Under the pieces are notes generated by a model. The model saw only the letters and a program-made list of their open reading frames with translations. It did no database searches and was not told the origin of the DNA. A stretch of 64,000 nucleotides of DNA from Prolixibacteraceae bacterium UBA6162 (GTDB taxonomy: Bacteria > Bacteroidota > Bacteroidia > Bacteroidales > Prolixibacteraceae): positions 1 through 64,000 of the forward strand of contig DIUI01000095.1 of the NCBI GenBank assembly GCA_002428215.1. Direction: 5' to 3'. The stretch's first letter is position 1; every line of letters begins with the position of its first letter. Positions 1 through 9,484 of the stretch are shown here, in pieces. Both the position numbers and the translations under genes were made by a program.

Positions 1-246
1 GCAGGTCAGCAGCGTATCAGGCCCATTGTTATGACTTCGCTCACCACCATTCTGGCACTTCTGCCGCTAACCATTGGAATTGGCGAGAGTGCTTCATTGC
101 GTTCCCCGATGGCACTGGCTGTAATCGGGGGTCTGGTGACCTCTACTTTGCTGTCGCTCGTTGTCATTCCATGTGTGTACGATGTACTCGACCGCTTTAG
201 AATGCTCTTTGTACGAAATGTCACGGAAACTCCGGCAAACGTATAG
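1..246 (+). CDS. RND efflux pump inner-membrane subunit, C-terminal fragment
   Basis: The window opens inside this gene, and only the last 81 codons are seen, ending in TAG at 244-246. The fragment reads QQRIRPIVMTSLTTILALLP followed by an IGG-containing hydrophobic segment and IPCVYDVLDR. This is the usual end of AcrB-type (RND) pumps: the RPI/MT...LP segment before TM11, then TM12. RND pumps use the proton gradient to drive substrates out through a periplasmic adaptor and an outer-membrane channel. A second RND gene starts 36 bases downstream on the same strand, so the two are probably co-transcribed, as in two-pump systems such as MdtBC. Substrate cannot be judged from this fragment. Confidence 0.85.
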   Translation, partial: AGQQRIRPIVMTSLTTILALLPLTIGIGESASLRSPMALAVIGGLVTSTLLSLVVIPCVYDVLDRFRMLFVRNVTETPANV

Positions 247-282
247 TGAGGCAAGGCAAAACAACCATATAAAGCTAACCAG

Positions 283-3200
283 ATGAATTTTATCATCAAC
301 AGAAAGGTACTCATCAGCATGCTCTTTACGGGATTAACCCTGTTGGGTTATATCTCCTATAAACAGCTTCCGGTTGAGCTTATGCCCAATGCCGACCTGC
401 CATTGCTTTTTGTACAGATTACTACGCAGCAGGAGGTAGACCCTGCTTATATGGAAAACCAGGCTGTAATTCCGGTCGAAGGAGCCATTGCATCGCTCGA
501 AGGGGTCGAAAGCATGGAAACCTGGCTCAACAACAGACAAGCCTCTATTCAGATAAGTTTCAACAAACGGGTCAATTTTAAATATGTTTTTCTAAAACTC
601 CAGGAAAAGATCGACCAGGTGCGCGAAACTTTGCCCGAAGGGTTTATGGTGAATGTTACCCGGGTCGATATTGCACAACTTTCCAATCAGTTTATGGAAC
701 TGCAGATAAGGGGAAGTGGGGGAACCGACCGCATACGGAATGTGGTTGACCAGGAGGTTAAGAATGAACTCGAAAACATCGATGGTATAGCAAGCGCCAA
801 TGTATTTGGTGGTAAGGAGCGCTCGGTGGAGATCATAATCGACATGGCTGCATGCGAAGCTTATGGAATCACCCCGGCCGGTATTCGCAGTGCATTGAGC
901 GGCAATGCACTAAACAGAACCTTTGCCGGTTACCTTCACCAATCGAAACAGCAATATTTTGTGCATGTAACTGCCGAATACCAGCAGGTAAGTGATCTCG
1001 AAAATGTTGTAGTTGCCGAAGGTCCAATTTTTTTGAAGGACGTTGCCGATGTCTATTTTGGAGTGAAGGAGGAGACCACGCTCAGCCGGGTAAACGGGCT
1101 TGATGCCATATCCGTGCTGTTGGTGAGCGATTCTCAGGCCAATCTGATTGATCTTTCACACCGTACCCAGGCGATTATTGCCCGTTTGAATGAGCGGCTA
1201 AGTTCAAAAGACGTCGAAATTGTGATACAGAGCAATTCGGCCGAAACGATGGAGAAAAACATAGATCAGATTGTTTCGCTCGCTCTGGTGGGAGGTTTGC
1301 TTGCAATCTTTGTGCTTTGGATCTTCCTTAAAAATTTTCGTATAGTCTCTATCATCGCACTGGCTATCCCGGTGTCGGTGTTCACTGCTTTCAATTTCTT
1401 TTATGCAGCCGGGATTTCCATCAACAGCCTTACCCTGGTTGGAATGGCGCTCGCTGTGGGCATGCTGCTCGACAATAGTGTGGTGGTGCTCGAAAACATA
1501 TATCGTCTGGCAGGCAAGCGATACTCGCCCGATCAGGCCGTTATTCAGGGAACCACAGAGGTGTGGCGCTCCATAGTGGCAGCAACGCTTACTACCATTA
1601 CAGTATTTGTGCCATTTGTATTTTCTTCTGAATACATGGTAAAAATCTTGGGAAATCACGTAGGCACCTCCATAATATCTACCCTGCTGGTGTCGCTGGT
1701 TGTAGCATTGCTTCTTATACCTATGGCTGCACATATCCTGTTAAAGGGTAGGGCATCGCACAATGTATTCTATGAAAAGGTAACTACCAACAACCGAATA
1801 ATTCAGGTCTACATCGTTTTGCTTAAGGCCAGTATGCGAAAACCTGCCCGCACCATTATTGGGGCACTGGTGGTTTTCTTTGTGAGTGTATTTATTGTGC
1901 TGGCGGTAAGTGTGAATAATCTTCGGGAAGTCGAAGAAAACCGATTCCCCGTTTACATTACCATGCCAACGGGCTCCACGCTCGAATCAACCGATTTGGT
2001 GGTCCGCGACCTCGAGACCCGCTACGAAGGCATCGAAGAGATACTGGATGTAGTGGCCAATATTCAGTCGGAAGAGGCCATTATCAACATCATTTTAAAA
2101 GAGAATTTTGAAAAAATTAAGGGTCGGAAATTTGCCGATGTTAAGTCCGACATTCAGAGTCGTTCCGGTGGCATTCGAAATGCAGAGGTAAGCCTTACCC
2201 CGCCGGCCTCGAGTCAAAGCTTTGGAGGAGGTGGCGGAGGCGCCGGAGGAATGAATGCCTTTAGCCGTTTTTTGGGAATCGGAACCAACCAGGAGCAGGT
2301 GATCATTAAGGGGCAAGACTTCCAGTTGATGCGTGGAGTTGCCGAGGACCTTCGTTACTTTATCGATAACCTCGAATCGGTAGCCTCAGTCAATGTGAGC
2401 GTTGGTTCTAACCGCCCCGAAGTGCACCTTATATTCGATCAAATGCTCATGACCCAATATGGGGTAACCCTTAACAATATTGCCAGTGAACTGGGGTCCT
2501 TCAGCCGGGAGTTTAGCTCTGGTGTGGTTTTTAAGCAGGATACCGAAGAGTATGATGTTGTATTGAAGGAGAAAGACGCCCCTGAAAATCGCGATAAAAC
2601 AATCGATGATCTCAGGCGGTTGCGCATCCGTAATAACCTGGGTGCTACCTACGACCTAACCGATTTGACCGAGATTATCTATTCAAGCGGAATGGCGAAC
2701 ATTACCCGGGTCAACCAGGAGAAACAAATTGTAGTCAACTACCGGTTTGCTGCCGAAGCTGAGCAGTCGAAGGACTTGTTAACAGCCTACCGGATGGAGA
2801 TCGATGATATAGTAAGTGCCTACAATCTTCCTGCGGGTGTGGCAGTACAGGTTATACACGAAGAGGATCAGTTTTCGGAGTTCTATTTTCTGATTGCCGC
2901 TGCCTTTATTCTTATTTTGATGATTCTGGCATCGGTATTCGAGTCACTCAGCACACCATTTGTACTCATGTTTTCGATTCCACTTGCCGCAATTGGATCG
3001 TTTTTAGCCCTTATTTTTACCGGGAATAGTCTTTTCAATGCTAATACACTTACCGGTTTTCTTATTTTATTGGGTGTGGTGGTCAACAACGGTATCATAC
3101 TCATAGATTTTACCAATATTTTGCGTAAGCGGGGTCATCGTAAGTCGAGGGCACTGCTTGAAGCCGGTCTGTCGAGAGTTCGTCCCATACTGATTACCAC

Positions 3201-4989
3201 CATCACGACAATAGTGGCTATGTTCCCATTGGCACTGGGACAGGCAGAATATGTGGGTGCGATCGGAGCGCCATTTGCTATCACTGTAATAGGAGGTCTT
3301 GCCCTAAGTACAATTCTTACTTTGATTTTCATTCCTACCCTCTATGCCGGTCTCGAGACCACCCTCGACTGGATGAAGCAACTTTCGTGGAAAATTAAGT
3401 TGTTGCATTTGGGGCTATTTGTCCTTTCAGTATGGTATATCTATACCCGTGTCGATAGTTTTATCTGGCAGTTGCTTTTCTTTTTGCTGGCAATTATTCT
3501 GATTCCGGGGGTTACCTGGTTCATTCAGTCAAGTCTGCGTATGGCAAGCAAAAAGGTAATCGACGAAAACCAACCTATACGCATAACCATCCGCCGTTTG
3601 GTTAAAATTTACGACCGCGATGCGCAATTTGTTCGTGAATGGAAATCCGGCCTGAAAATTAGAGAGAGGGCAGGATTGTTATCAACTTATACCAGGCCGC
3701 GCGATTTTATCGAGCTTATTTGGCAGGTTCCGCTGTATGGCTTTTTGATTTGGTTTACATTTTTGTACCTCGAGAGCAACTTCTTTATGTGGCTGCTGTC
3801 ACTGGCCGTTTGGTTTTTTACTTTTTTACTTTATGTTCCGGTAAGGGGATTACTGCAACATTTGGCCATCAGTAAAAATAGGCCATGGCTACAGAAGCTC
3901 GACCGGTTTAAATTTCAATTTATATTATGGGGGCTGCCGGCTGCTTTTGGCTATATTTTCTACACCCGTTGGGATAACATCAGCATGGTTATACTGGTAG
4001 AGATTCTCTGGTATATGCTTATTGTAGTCTACGCCTCGTCGGAATATGTACACAATCGTGCTGTAAATGTTGATCGTATCAGTGGAAGGTTCGGAACATT
4101 GCGCCGCCAATATTTCAGGGCAGTGAAACAGATTCCCATCATTGGCAAGCGTAAAAAACCATTTAAAGCACTGGCGGGAGTTTCGATGGAGATCAATACC
4201 GGAATGATTGGTTTACTGGGTCCGAATGGTGCCGGTAAATCAACCATGATGCGTATTGTTTGTGGTATTTTTGATCAGAGTTATGGTAAAATATACATCA
4301 ATGGTCTCGACACTCAGGAACATCGCGAAGAGCTGCAGGGCCTGATTGGATATTTACCTCAGGAGTTTGGCTCCTACGAGAATATGTCGGCCTGGGAGTT
4401 TCTCGATTATCAGGCCATTCTCAAAGGAATTACAGACACCAGGGTCAGGGAAGATCGTATTACCTATGTTCTGAAAGCGGTACATATGTATGAACGGCGC
4501 CAGGACAACATTGGTGCTTTCTCCGGGGGAATGAAACAGCGTATCGGGATTGCTCAGATACTACTCAATTTACCACGGATTCTGGTTGTCGATGAGCCAA
4601 CTGCCGGGCTCGACCCACGAGAGCGGATTCGCTTCAGAAATTTACTGGTAGAGCTAAGCCGTGAGCGGATCGTTATCTTCTCTACCCACATTATTGAAGA
4701 TATCTCAAGTTCTTGTAACCAGGTTGCCGTTATCAACCGTGGCCGATTGCGCTATTTTGGAGTACCCACCGATATGGTGCAACTTGGGCAGGGTTACGTC
4801 TGGCAGTTTACCTTAACCATCCCAGAATTCGAGGCGTTTGCCGACAAGCAAATGATTACCAACCATATGCGCGAGGGTGACATGATTAAAGTCCGGGCGG
4901 TAAGCCAGACACAGCCAGTTCCCACTGCTGTAAATGTGCAGCCACACCTCGAAGATGCTTACCTCTGTTTGTTGCGCGATATTGCCTGA
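283..4989 (+). CDS. RND efflux permease fused to an ABC transporter ATPase
   Basis: A single 1568-residue frame holds two transporter types. Residues about 1-1025 are a complete AcrB/HAE-like RND pump: N-terminal TM1, two periplasmic loops, the TM4 segment GMLLDNSVVVLEN near 395, and the TM10-12 block including NNGIILIDFTNILRKRG near 935. The TM4 motif has D-N where AcrB has the D407-D408 pair. A glycine-rich run lies in the second periplasmic loop near 650. Residues about 1035-1255 hold roughly six further hydrophobic segments that are not part of a normal RND pump. Residues about 1285-1568 are an ABC ATPase: Walker A GPNGAGKST near 1312, Q-loop LPQEFG, signature FSGGMKQR near 1410, Walker B ILVVDEPTAGLDP near 1433 and a switch His in STHIIED near 1468. 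An ABC-2-like permease follows 20 bases later. I see no sign of a frameshift at the junctions. Function (export, substrate) is inferred only from domains. Confidence 0.9.
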   Translation: MNFIINRKVLISMLFTGLTLLGYISYKQLPVELMPNADLPLLFVQITTQQEVDPAYMENQAVIPVEGAIASLEGVESMETWLNNRQASIQISFNKRVNFKYVFLKLQEKIDQVRETLPEGFMVNVTRVDIAQLSNQFMELQIRGSGGTDRIRNVVDQEVKNELENIDGIASANVFGGKERSVEIIIDMAACEAYGITPAGIRSALSGNALNRTFAGYLHQSKQQYFVHVTAEYQQVSDLENVVVAEGPIFLKDVADVYFGVKEETTLSRVNGLDAISVLLVSDSQANLIDLSHRTQAIIARLNERLSSKDVEIVIQSNSAETMEKNIDQIVSLALVGGLLAIFVLWIFLKNFRIVSIIALAIPVSVFTAFNFFYAAGISINSLTLVGMALAVGMLLDNSVVVLENIYRLAGKRYSPDQAVIQGTTEVWRSIVAATLTTITVFVPFVFSSEYMVKILGNHVGTSIISTLLVSLVVALLLIPMAAHILLKGRASHNVFYEKVTTNNRIIQVYIVLLKASMRKPARTIIGALVVFFVSVFIVLAVSVNNLREVEENRFPVYITMPTGSTLESTDLVVRDLETRYEGIEEILDVVANIQSEEAIINIILKENFEKIKGRKFADVKSDIQSRSGGIRNAEVSLTPPASSQSFGGGGGGAGGMNAFSRFLGIGTNQEQVIIKGQDFQLMRGVAEDLRYFIDNLESVASVNVSVGSNRPEVHLIFDQMLMTQYGVTLNNIASELGSFSREFSSGVVFKQDTEEYDVVLKEKDAPENRDKTIDDLRRLRIRNNLGATYDLTDLTEIIYSSGMANITRVNQEKQIVVNYRFAAEAEQSKDLLTAYRMEIDDIVSAYNLPAGVAVQVIHEEDQFSEFYFLIAAAFILILMILASVFESLSTPFVLMFSIPLAAIGSFLALIFTGNSLFNANTLTGFLILLGVVVNNGIILIDFTNILRKRGHRKSRALLEAGLSRVRPILITTITTIVAMFPLALGQAEYVGAIGAPFAITVIGGLALSTILTLIFIPTLYAGLETTLDWMKQLSWKIKLLHLGLFVLSVWYIYTRVDSFIWQLLFFLLAIILIPGVTWFIQSSLRMASKKVIDENQPIRITIRRLVKIYDRDAQFVREWKSGLKIRERAGLLSTYTRPRDFIELIWQVPLYGFLIWFTFLYLESNFFMWLLSLAVWFFTFLLYVPVRGLLQHLAISKNRPWLQKLDRFKFQFILWGLPAAFGYIFYTRWDNISMVILVEILWYMLIVVYASSEYVHNRAVNVDRISGRFGTLRRQYFRAVKQIPIIGKRKKPFKALAGVSMEINTGMIGLLGPNGAGKSTMMRIVCGIFDQSYGKIYINGLDTQEHREELQGLIGYLPQEFGSYENMSAWEFLDYQAILKGITDTRVREDRITYVLKAVHMYERRQDNIGAFSGGMKQRIGIAQILLNLPRILVVDEPTAGLDPRERIRFRNLLVELSRERIVIFSTHIIEDISSSCNQVAVINRGRLRYFGVPTDMVQLGQGYVWQFTLTIPEFEAFADKQMITNHMREGDMIKVRAVSQTQPVPTAVNVQPHLEDAYLCLLRDIA

Positions 4990-5009
4990 TAACCGAAAAT
5001 TCTGACGCC

Positions 5010-5723
5010 ATGTCTATCTTTAATAAGAACAACCTGATCATCTTTTACCGGACCATTCGATACAATCTGAAAATTATTTTTGCCGGTCGATTTATCTGGT
5101 TTTTGCTGGCATCGTTTGTCTTTTACCTCTTCTTCTCGATTATGAGTATTTACCAGGGGAGTGTTTTAAGCGAAGGTATGGTATACAATCTGTTGCTTTT
5201 CCCCGGAGTATTGCTGGTATTCTACCCTTCGGTCTTTGGAATTCAAAACGATGAGGACTCCCGGATTCTTGAAATCCTCTTTGGGATCCCCAACTACAGA
5301 TACAAAGTTTGGCTCGTAAGGCTTATGATGATCTTCGTGCAGGTGTTTCTTATTCTTATTCTCTATGGTTTTGTATCCAACTATTTGCTGTATCAGGTCG
5401 ATCCTTTTGAAATGGCTTTTCAGCTTATGTTTCCCATTGGATTCCTGGGCGGTATGGCGTTTATGTTCTCTACTTTAATCAAGAATGGAAACGGAACGGC
5501 TGTAATTATGATTTTGGCCGGGGTTGCTTTGCTAATTCTCGGAGAGGCTCTCGAGCGTTCGCAGTGGAACATTTTTCTCAATCCCCTGGAATTGCCCAGT
5601 AATTTCAACGCTGTAATCTGGGAGGGCATAGTTACACGGAATCGAATCTTTCTGGGTGTGGGAATGGTGGTGTTTTTGTTGTATGGTTTGTTTAACCTGC
5701 AAAACCGCGAGCGTTTTGTTTAA
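5010..5723 (+). CDS. ABC-2-like transporter permease
   Basis: 237 residues, with about six hydrophobic segments and short loops, e.g. FIWFLLASFVFYLFFSIMSI near residue 30 and IMILAGVALLILGEAL near 170. The pattern FGIQNDEDSRILEILFGIP in the first cytoplasmic loop resembles ABC-2-type permeases. It starts 20 bases after the RND-ABC fusion gene on the same strand and is most likely the membrane partner of that ATPase domain. No nucleotide-binding motif is present in this protein itself. Its stop codon (5721-5723) overlaps the stop codon of the convergent polyprenyl synthase gene, leaving no room for a terminator between the two. Confidence 0.8.
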   Translation: MSIFNKNNLIIFYRTIRYNLKIIFAGRFIWFLLASFVFYLFFSIMSIYQGSVLSEGMVYNLLLFPGVLLVFYPSVFGIQNDEDSRILEILFGIPNYRYKVWLVRLMMIFVQVFLILILYGFVSNYLLYQVDPFEMAFQLMFPIGFLGGMAFMFSTLIKNGNGTAVIMILAGVALLILGEALERSQWNIFLNPLELPSNFNAVIWEGIVTRNRIFLGVGMVVFLLYGLFNLQNRERFV

Positions 5724-6703
5724 CTGATACGACGGGCAAGCTGATTGCACAAGTCGGTTAGCGGCAATTTAAGTGGTTGTTCAACCGGAAGCGCTTCCAG
5801 TAATCCGATTGCTTCGGATGTATAGGACCCAATCATGGCTTCGACTTTCTCCTTCACTCCAAGTTGTTGGTATATGGCCTTTACAGATTCAATTTTTTCG
5901 GCGGGATCGAAATGAGTCGTCGAGACCCAATAGTCAAGTTGCGACCGAAGCTCACCTGATGCTTGCTCTCTCGATTCAATAAGCAGGTAGGTCTTTTTGT
6001 TGGAGACAATATCCCCGCCTATTTTTTTACCAAAGGTTTCCTCATTGCCAAAGGAGTCGAGCAGGTCGTCTTGTAACTGGAAGGCCAGCCCCATATTGAT
6101 ACCTACCTGATAGAGATCCGAAGCCTGTGCTGGGGTGGCACCACCCAGCAATGCTCCCATTTGAAGCGCACAGCCCAGTAACACAGCTGTTTTAAGGCGT
6201 ATCATTTCGATATACTCACTGGCCGTGACATCGTTCCGTAATTCGAAATCCATATCGAGCTGTTGACCTTCACAAACCTCCAGAGCCGTTCGGGTAAAAA
6301 TCGGCATGGTGTCGCGCTTTGCTTGCAGATCCGTTTCCCAAAGCAACCCATAGGCCATAAATGCCATGGCGTCGCCCGACAGAATGGCTGTATTCTCTGA
6401 ATACTTCTTGTGTACCGTCGGCAAATTCCTTCTGAGTTCAGCCTTATCCATTATATCGTCGTGCAGCAGGGTGAAATTGTGAAACACCTCAACAGCCAGT
6501 GCCGTTGGAACAGCCTTTTGCACTTCCTTCCCGAAAAGTTGATAGGCCAGCAGTACCAGCGTTGGGCGGAGTCGCTTTCCCCCGGCTGCCATGGCATAAG
6601 AAACAGGTTCGTAGAGATTGACGGGTGGCTGCAAGCTCCATTTGCCCGAAAGGTCCGAAATGGACTGCTCGATCATTCTTTGAAGTTGCTCTATTGTGTA
6701 CAT
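5720..6703 (-). CDS. Polyprenyl diphosphate synthase (short-chain type)
   Basis: 327 residues of the trans-prenyltransferase family, which condenses isopentenyl diphosphate with allylic diphosphates. The first Asp-rich motif is in LLHDDIMDKAELRRNLPTVH and the second is DDLLD in FQLQDDLLDSFG; the GGKRLRP substrate motif lies near residue 41. A Phe five residues before the first Asp of DDIMD suggests a short product (C15-C20), but this is only a rule-of-thumb reading. It follows the HAE3/MMPL-type RND gene by 15 bases and is probably its operon partner. A carotenoid gene (lycopene cyclase-like, 30371-31060) lies elsewhere in the window and could use a C20 product. Confidence 0.9.
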   Translation of the reverse strand: MYTIEQLQRMIEQSISDLSGKWSLQPPVNLYEPVSYAMAAGGKRLRPTLVLLAYQLFGKEVQKAVPTALAVEVFHNFTLLHDDIMDKAELRRNLPTVHKKYSENTAILSGDAMAFMAYGLLWETDLQAKRDTMPIFTRTALEVCEGQQLDMDFELRNDVTASEYIEMIRLKTAVLLGCALQMGALLGGATPAQASDLYQVGINMGLAFQLQDDLLDSFGNEETFGKKIGGDIVSNKKTYLLIESREQASGELRSQLDYWVSTTHFDPAEKIESVKAIYQQLGVKEKVEAMIGSYTSEAIGLLEALPVEQPLKLPLTDLCNQLARRIS

Positions 6704-6717
6704 ACCGCTTAAAACCT

Positions 6718-9102
6718 TTAATTGGTTGGATTGTTCAAAGGGTCCGAGCCGTTGATATCTTCATCTTCGTCGTACAGATCGATGATGGGTTTGCTAAAAT
6801 TCTGCGTTGTTGTAAGTTTATCAAGACCTGTCAGGAGCGATGGAAGCAACACCAGATTGGAGGTAACAGCCACCAGTAGGGTTAACGAAACGAGCACTCC
6901 AAGGGCAACTGTACCTCCGAAGCTCGAAAGACTGAAAATACCAAAACCAAAAAAGAGCACTACGGAGGTATATAGCATGCTAACTCCCGTCTCGCGCAAT
7001 GCCAGTACTACTGAACGGCTGATATCCCAGCCGGTTATTTTAAGCTCTTGCCTGTACTTGGCCAGGAAGTGTATCGTATTGTCGACCGATATCCCGAAAG
7101 CAATACTGAAAACCAGGATGGTGGAGGCCTTTATGGGGATGTTCACAAATCCCATTATGGCAGCCGTAAAAATAAGGGGGATAACGTTGGGGATTAGAGA
7201 CATGGCCACCATTCTCCATGAGGAAAAAATGAGCGCCATAAATGTTGAAATGAGTAGAATCGCCAACCCCAAACTTAGAAAGAGGTTCTTTTGAAGGTAC
7301 TGCGTTCCTTTAAAAAAAGTGATGCTCGATCCGGTGATGATGGTATGATAATTTTCGGCATCGAAAATTGAGTCCACATCGGCGCGAAATTCACCGTAAA
7401 GCTCCTCCATGCGTTTTGTTCCAACATCTTTGGCACGTATGCTTATGCGGGTTATCTGCTTGGAAGTATCCAGGAATGAATGCAACAGGTCGCTTTGTTC
7501 ATTTTCTTTCATCGCATACGACAAAATAAAATTTCGTTCGTAGTTGTTGGGTATTGAGTAATAATCCTGATTGCCATTATAAAATGCCTGCTTGGCAAAT
7601 TTGATCAGATTGAGCAGCGAAAGCGAGGGAGAGAGTTCCGGGTACTCAGCTAATCGTGCATCGAGTTGGTCCATCTTGTTGAAGGTCGATTGCTGCAATA
7701 CGCCGTTGGGCTTTTGCGTGTCGACCATAATCTCAAGGGGCATCAAACCATGGAAATTATGCTCAAAAAACTTCAGGTCCTGGTAAATAACATCGGATTC
7801 AGGAATGTCATCGACCATGTATCCCGAACTTTTAACCTGAACTACCCCAAATACGCCTATAATCAAAAGGATTATGGTTGCCAAATATACTTTGGGACGG
7901 TGTTTCTTGGTAATAATAATTAGCAAGTCTATGATGCGAACTACAAACCTGTTCTCGAGGTGTTGCACATGTCGGGTGGAAGGTGGCTGTACGAAACTGA
8001 AAATTATAGGGATAAGCACCAATGACAGAATGAAGAGGCTCATTATGCTCAGAGAGGCCACGATTCCAAATTGAACCAGAATATCACTCTTGGTGACAAC
8101 AAACGTTGCGAATCCTGCAGCAGTTGTGAGATTGGTTAAAAAGGTGGCATTGCCAATTTTTATAATGACCCGCTGTAGCGCCTTTACCCGATTGCCATGC
8201 TGCACAAATTCATGATGAAATTTGTTGAGCATATATATGCTGTTTGGGATTCCGATGACTATAAGCAGAGGAGGAATCATGCCTGACAGCATGGTGATTT
8301 TATATCCCAGCAAGGAGAGAATCCCCATCGACCATACAACTCCAATTAGAACTATCACTACAGGATAAAATACTGCCTTAAACGATCGGAAGAAAAGAAA
8401 CAGGACTACAATACAAATCGAGAGTGCCAGAATGCTGAAAAGATAAATCTCCTTTTTTATTTGTATGGAAGTGACCACTCTAATATAAGGGAGTCCTGAG
8501 TAGTGAAGCTTCTGACCACTGTTTTGTTCAAACGCAACGCAGATCTCCTTAATGGTTTCCACCAGCTGCTCCCGGTCACTGCTGGCCATCTTGTCCTTGT
8601 TCACAGTAATCAGAAGCAGATAGGTCTCCGTTTCCCGGTTGTAAAGTACATCTTCATAAAATGGAAGAGCATGAAAAATTTCCTTTAGCGAATCGAGTTC
8701 TGCCTGTGAGGAGATCTTTTCGGGGAATACCGCCAGCGCATCGAATTGTCGTAAATCCTGGTTGCGCAGGAGCAAATAGGCATTGTTCACCGACAATAAA
8801 TCTTCAACCCCCTCAACGCTGCTTAGCTTTTGGGTTAAAGATTTCCAGCGGGTGAAGTTTTCGAGTTGAAAAAAATCGGGGTCATGCAGACCCACCATTA
8901 TGATATTGCCCTCTTCTCCGAAAATATTGGTAAATGTCTGATAATCCTTAAACGCCTGATCTTTTTTGGGCAGCAGCGATGCGTATTCATACGACATCTC
9001 AACTTTTTGGGCATGGTAGCCAAAAAATAAGGTTAGCGCCATCACGGCAACCAGCAGGGCAATTTTGTTCCGAAGTATAACGCTTGATACCTTAATCCAC
9101 AT
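6718..9102 (-). CDS. RND/MMPL-family transporter (HAE3 type)
   Basis: About 794 residues with two repeats of one TM, a periplasmic loop and five TMs, the layout of MMPL/HAE3 exporters such as HpnN. The C-terminal half has GISVDNTIHFLAKYRQE, the conserved Asp-containing segment of this family. The first repeat has the matching IGIPNSIYMLNKFHHE. I start at the ATG at 9100-9102, giving a short cytoplasmic tail and then TM1 (NKIALLVAVMALTLFFGYHA). The frame also stays open to a GTG at 9162, which would add 20 less typical residues. No adaptor or outer-membrane channel is adjacent. With the polyprenyl synthase it forms a two-gene minus-strand unit, which suggests transport of a lipid-like substrate, unproven. 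Confidence 0.87.
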   Translation of the reverse strand: MWIKVSSVILRNKIALLVAVMALTLFFGYHAQKVEMSYEYASLLPKKDQAFKDYQTFTNIFGEEGNIIMVGLHDPDFFQLENFTRWKSLTQKLSSVEGVEDLLSVNNAYLLLRNQDLRQFDALAVFPEKISSQAELDSLKEIFHALPFYEDVLYNRETETYLLLITVNKDKMASSDREQLVETIKEICVAFEQNSGQKLHYSGLPYIRVVTSIQIKKEIYLFSILALSICIVVLFLFFRSFKAVFYPVVIVLIGVVWSMGILSLLGYKITMLSGMIPPLLIVIGIPNSIYMLNKFHHEFVQHGNRVKALQRVIIKIGNATFLTNLTTAAGFATFVVTKSDILVQFGIVASLSIMSLFILSLVLIPIIFSFVQPPSTRHVQHLENRFVVRIIDLLIIITKKHRPKVYLATIILLIIGVFGVVQVKSSGYMVDDIPESDVIYQDLKFFEHNFHGLMPLEIMVDTQKPNGVLQQSTFNKMDQLDARLAEYPELSPSLSLLNLIKFAKQAFYNGNQDYYSIPNNYERNFILSYAMKENEQSDLLHSFLDTSKQITRISIRAKDVGTKRMEELYGEFRADVDSIFDAENYHTIITGSSITFFKGTQYLQKNLFLSLGLAILLISTFMALIFSSWRMVAMSLIPNVIPLIFTAAIMGFVNIPIKASTILVFSIAFGISVDNTIHFLAKYRQELKITGWDISRSVVLALRETGVSMLYTSVVLFFGFGIFSLSSFGGTVALGVLVSLTLLVAVTSNLVLLPSLLTGLDKLTTTQNFSKPIIDLYDEDEDINGSDPLNNPTN

Positions 9103-9302
9103 ATTTTGCTCACAGAACGAGACATATCGGGTTGAAAACCGGGCGAAGCATTTACTAAACACGGTAACTACCGATTGACTCAGAAATAAAAAGCTGAAAG
9201 AAATCTGGCTTCGAAATTACAATATTTTAGCGACAGACCTGCAAAAATGCTGAATAATGGGGCGGTTATCGACGCATAATAACCATTAGACAAAGAATAA
9301 TT

Positions 9303-9333
9303 TTTGCATTTGCACAAAGTTTGTTAACTTTGC
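9303..9333 (+). promoter_or_regulatory. Bacteroidota-type promoter for the initiator tRNA
   Basis: TTTG at 9303-9306 and TAACTTTG at 9325-9332 are 18 bases apart, matching the Bacteroidota -33/-7 consensus (TTTG, about 19 bases, TAnnTTTG). The expected start is near 9340, about 33 bases before the tRNA. Confidence 0.55.
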
Positions 9334-9372
9334 ACCACAAAAGTTTTAAAAGAGTTCTTCTTAAAAATATAT

Positions 9373-9445
<73 letters not shown>

Positions 9446-9450
9446 CCGTT

Positions 9451-9484
9451 AAAAGCTTTCTGATTTTTCAGGAGGCTTTTTTTA
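9451..9484 (+). terminator. Rho-independent terminator of the tRNA
   Basis: AAAAGCTTTCTGA pairs with TCAGGAGGCTTTT, with some G:U pairs, across a short T loop, and a T run follows. It lies just after the initiator tRNA. Confidence 0.75.

Noticed and set aside
1204..1734. Long minus-strand ORF in the RND-ABC gene
   Set aside because: Antisense to conserved TM4 region; Cys/His-rich composition typical of shadow frames and no start signal.
283..4989. RND-ABC fusion as a frameshift or assembly artefact
   Set aside because: The frame is open and protein-like throughout, including a 220-residue membrane linker between the two halves, which a simple missed stop would not create. Read coverage was not available, so this stays open to checking.
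6722..7294. 190-residue plus-strand ORF over the MMPL gene
   Set aside because: Shadow of a conserved membrane protein on the other strand; no domain character.
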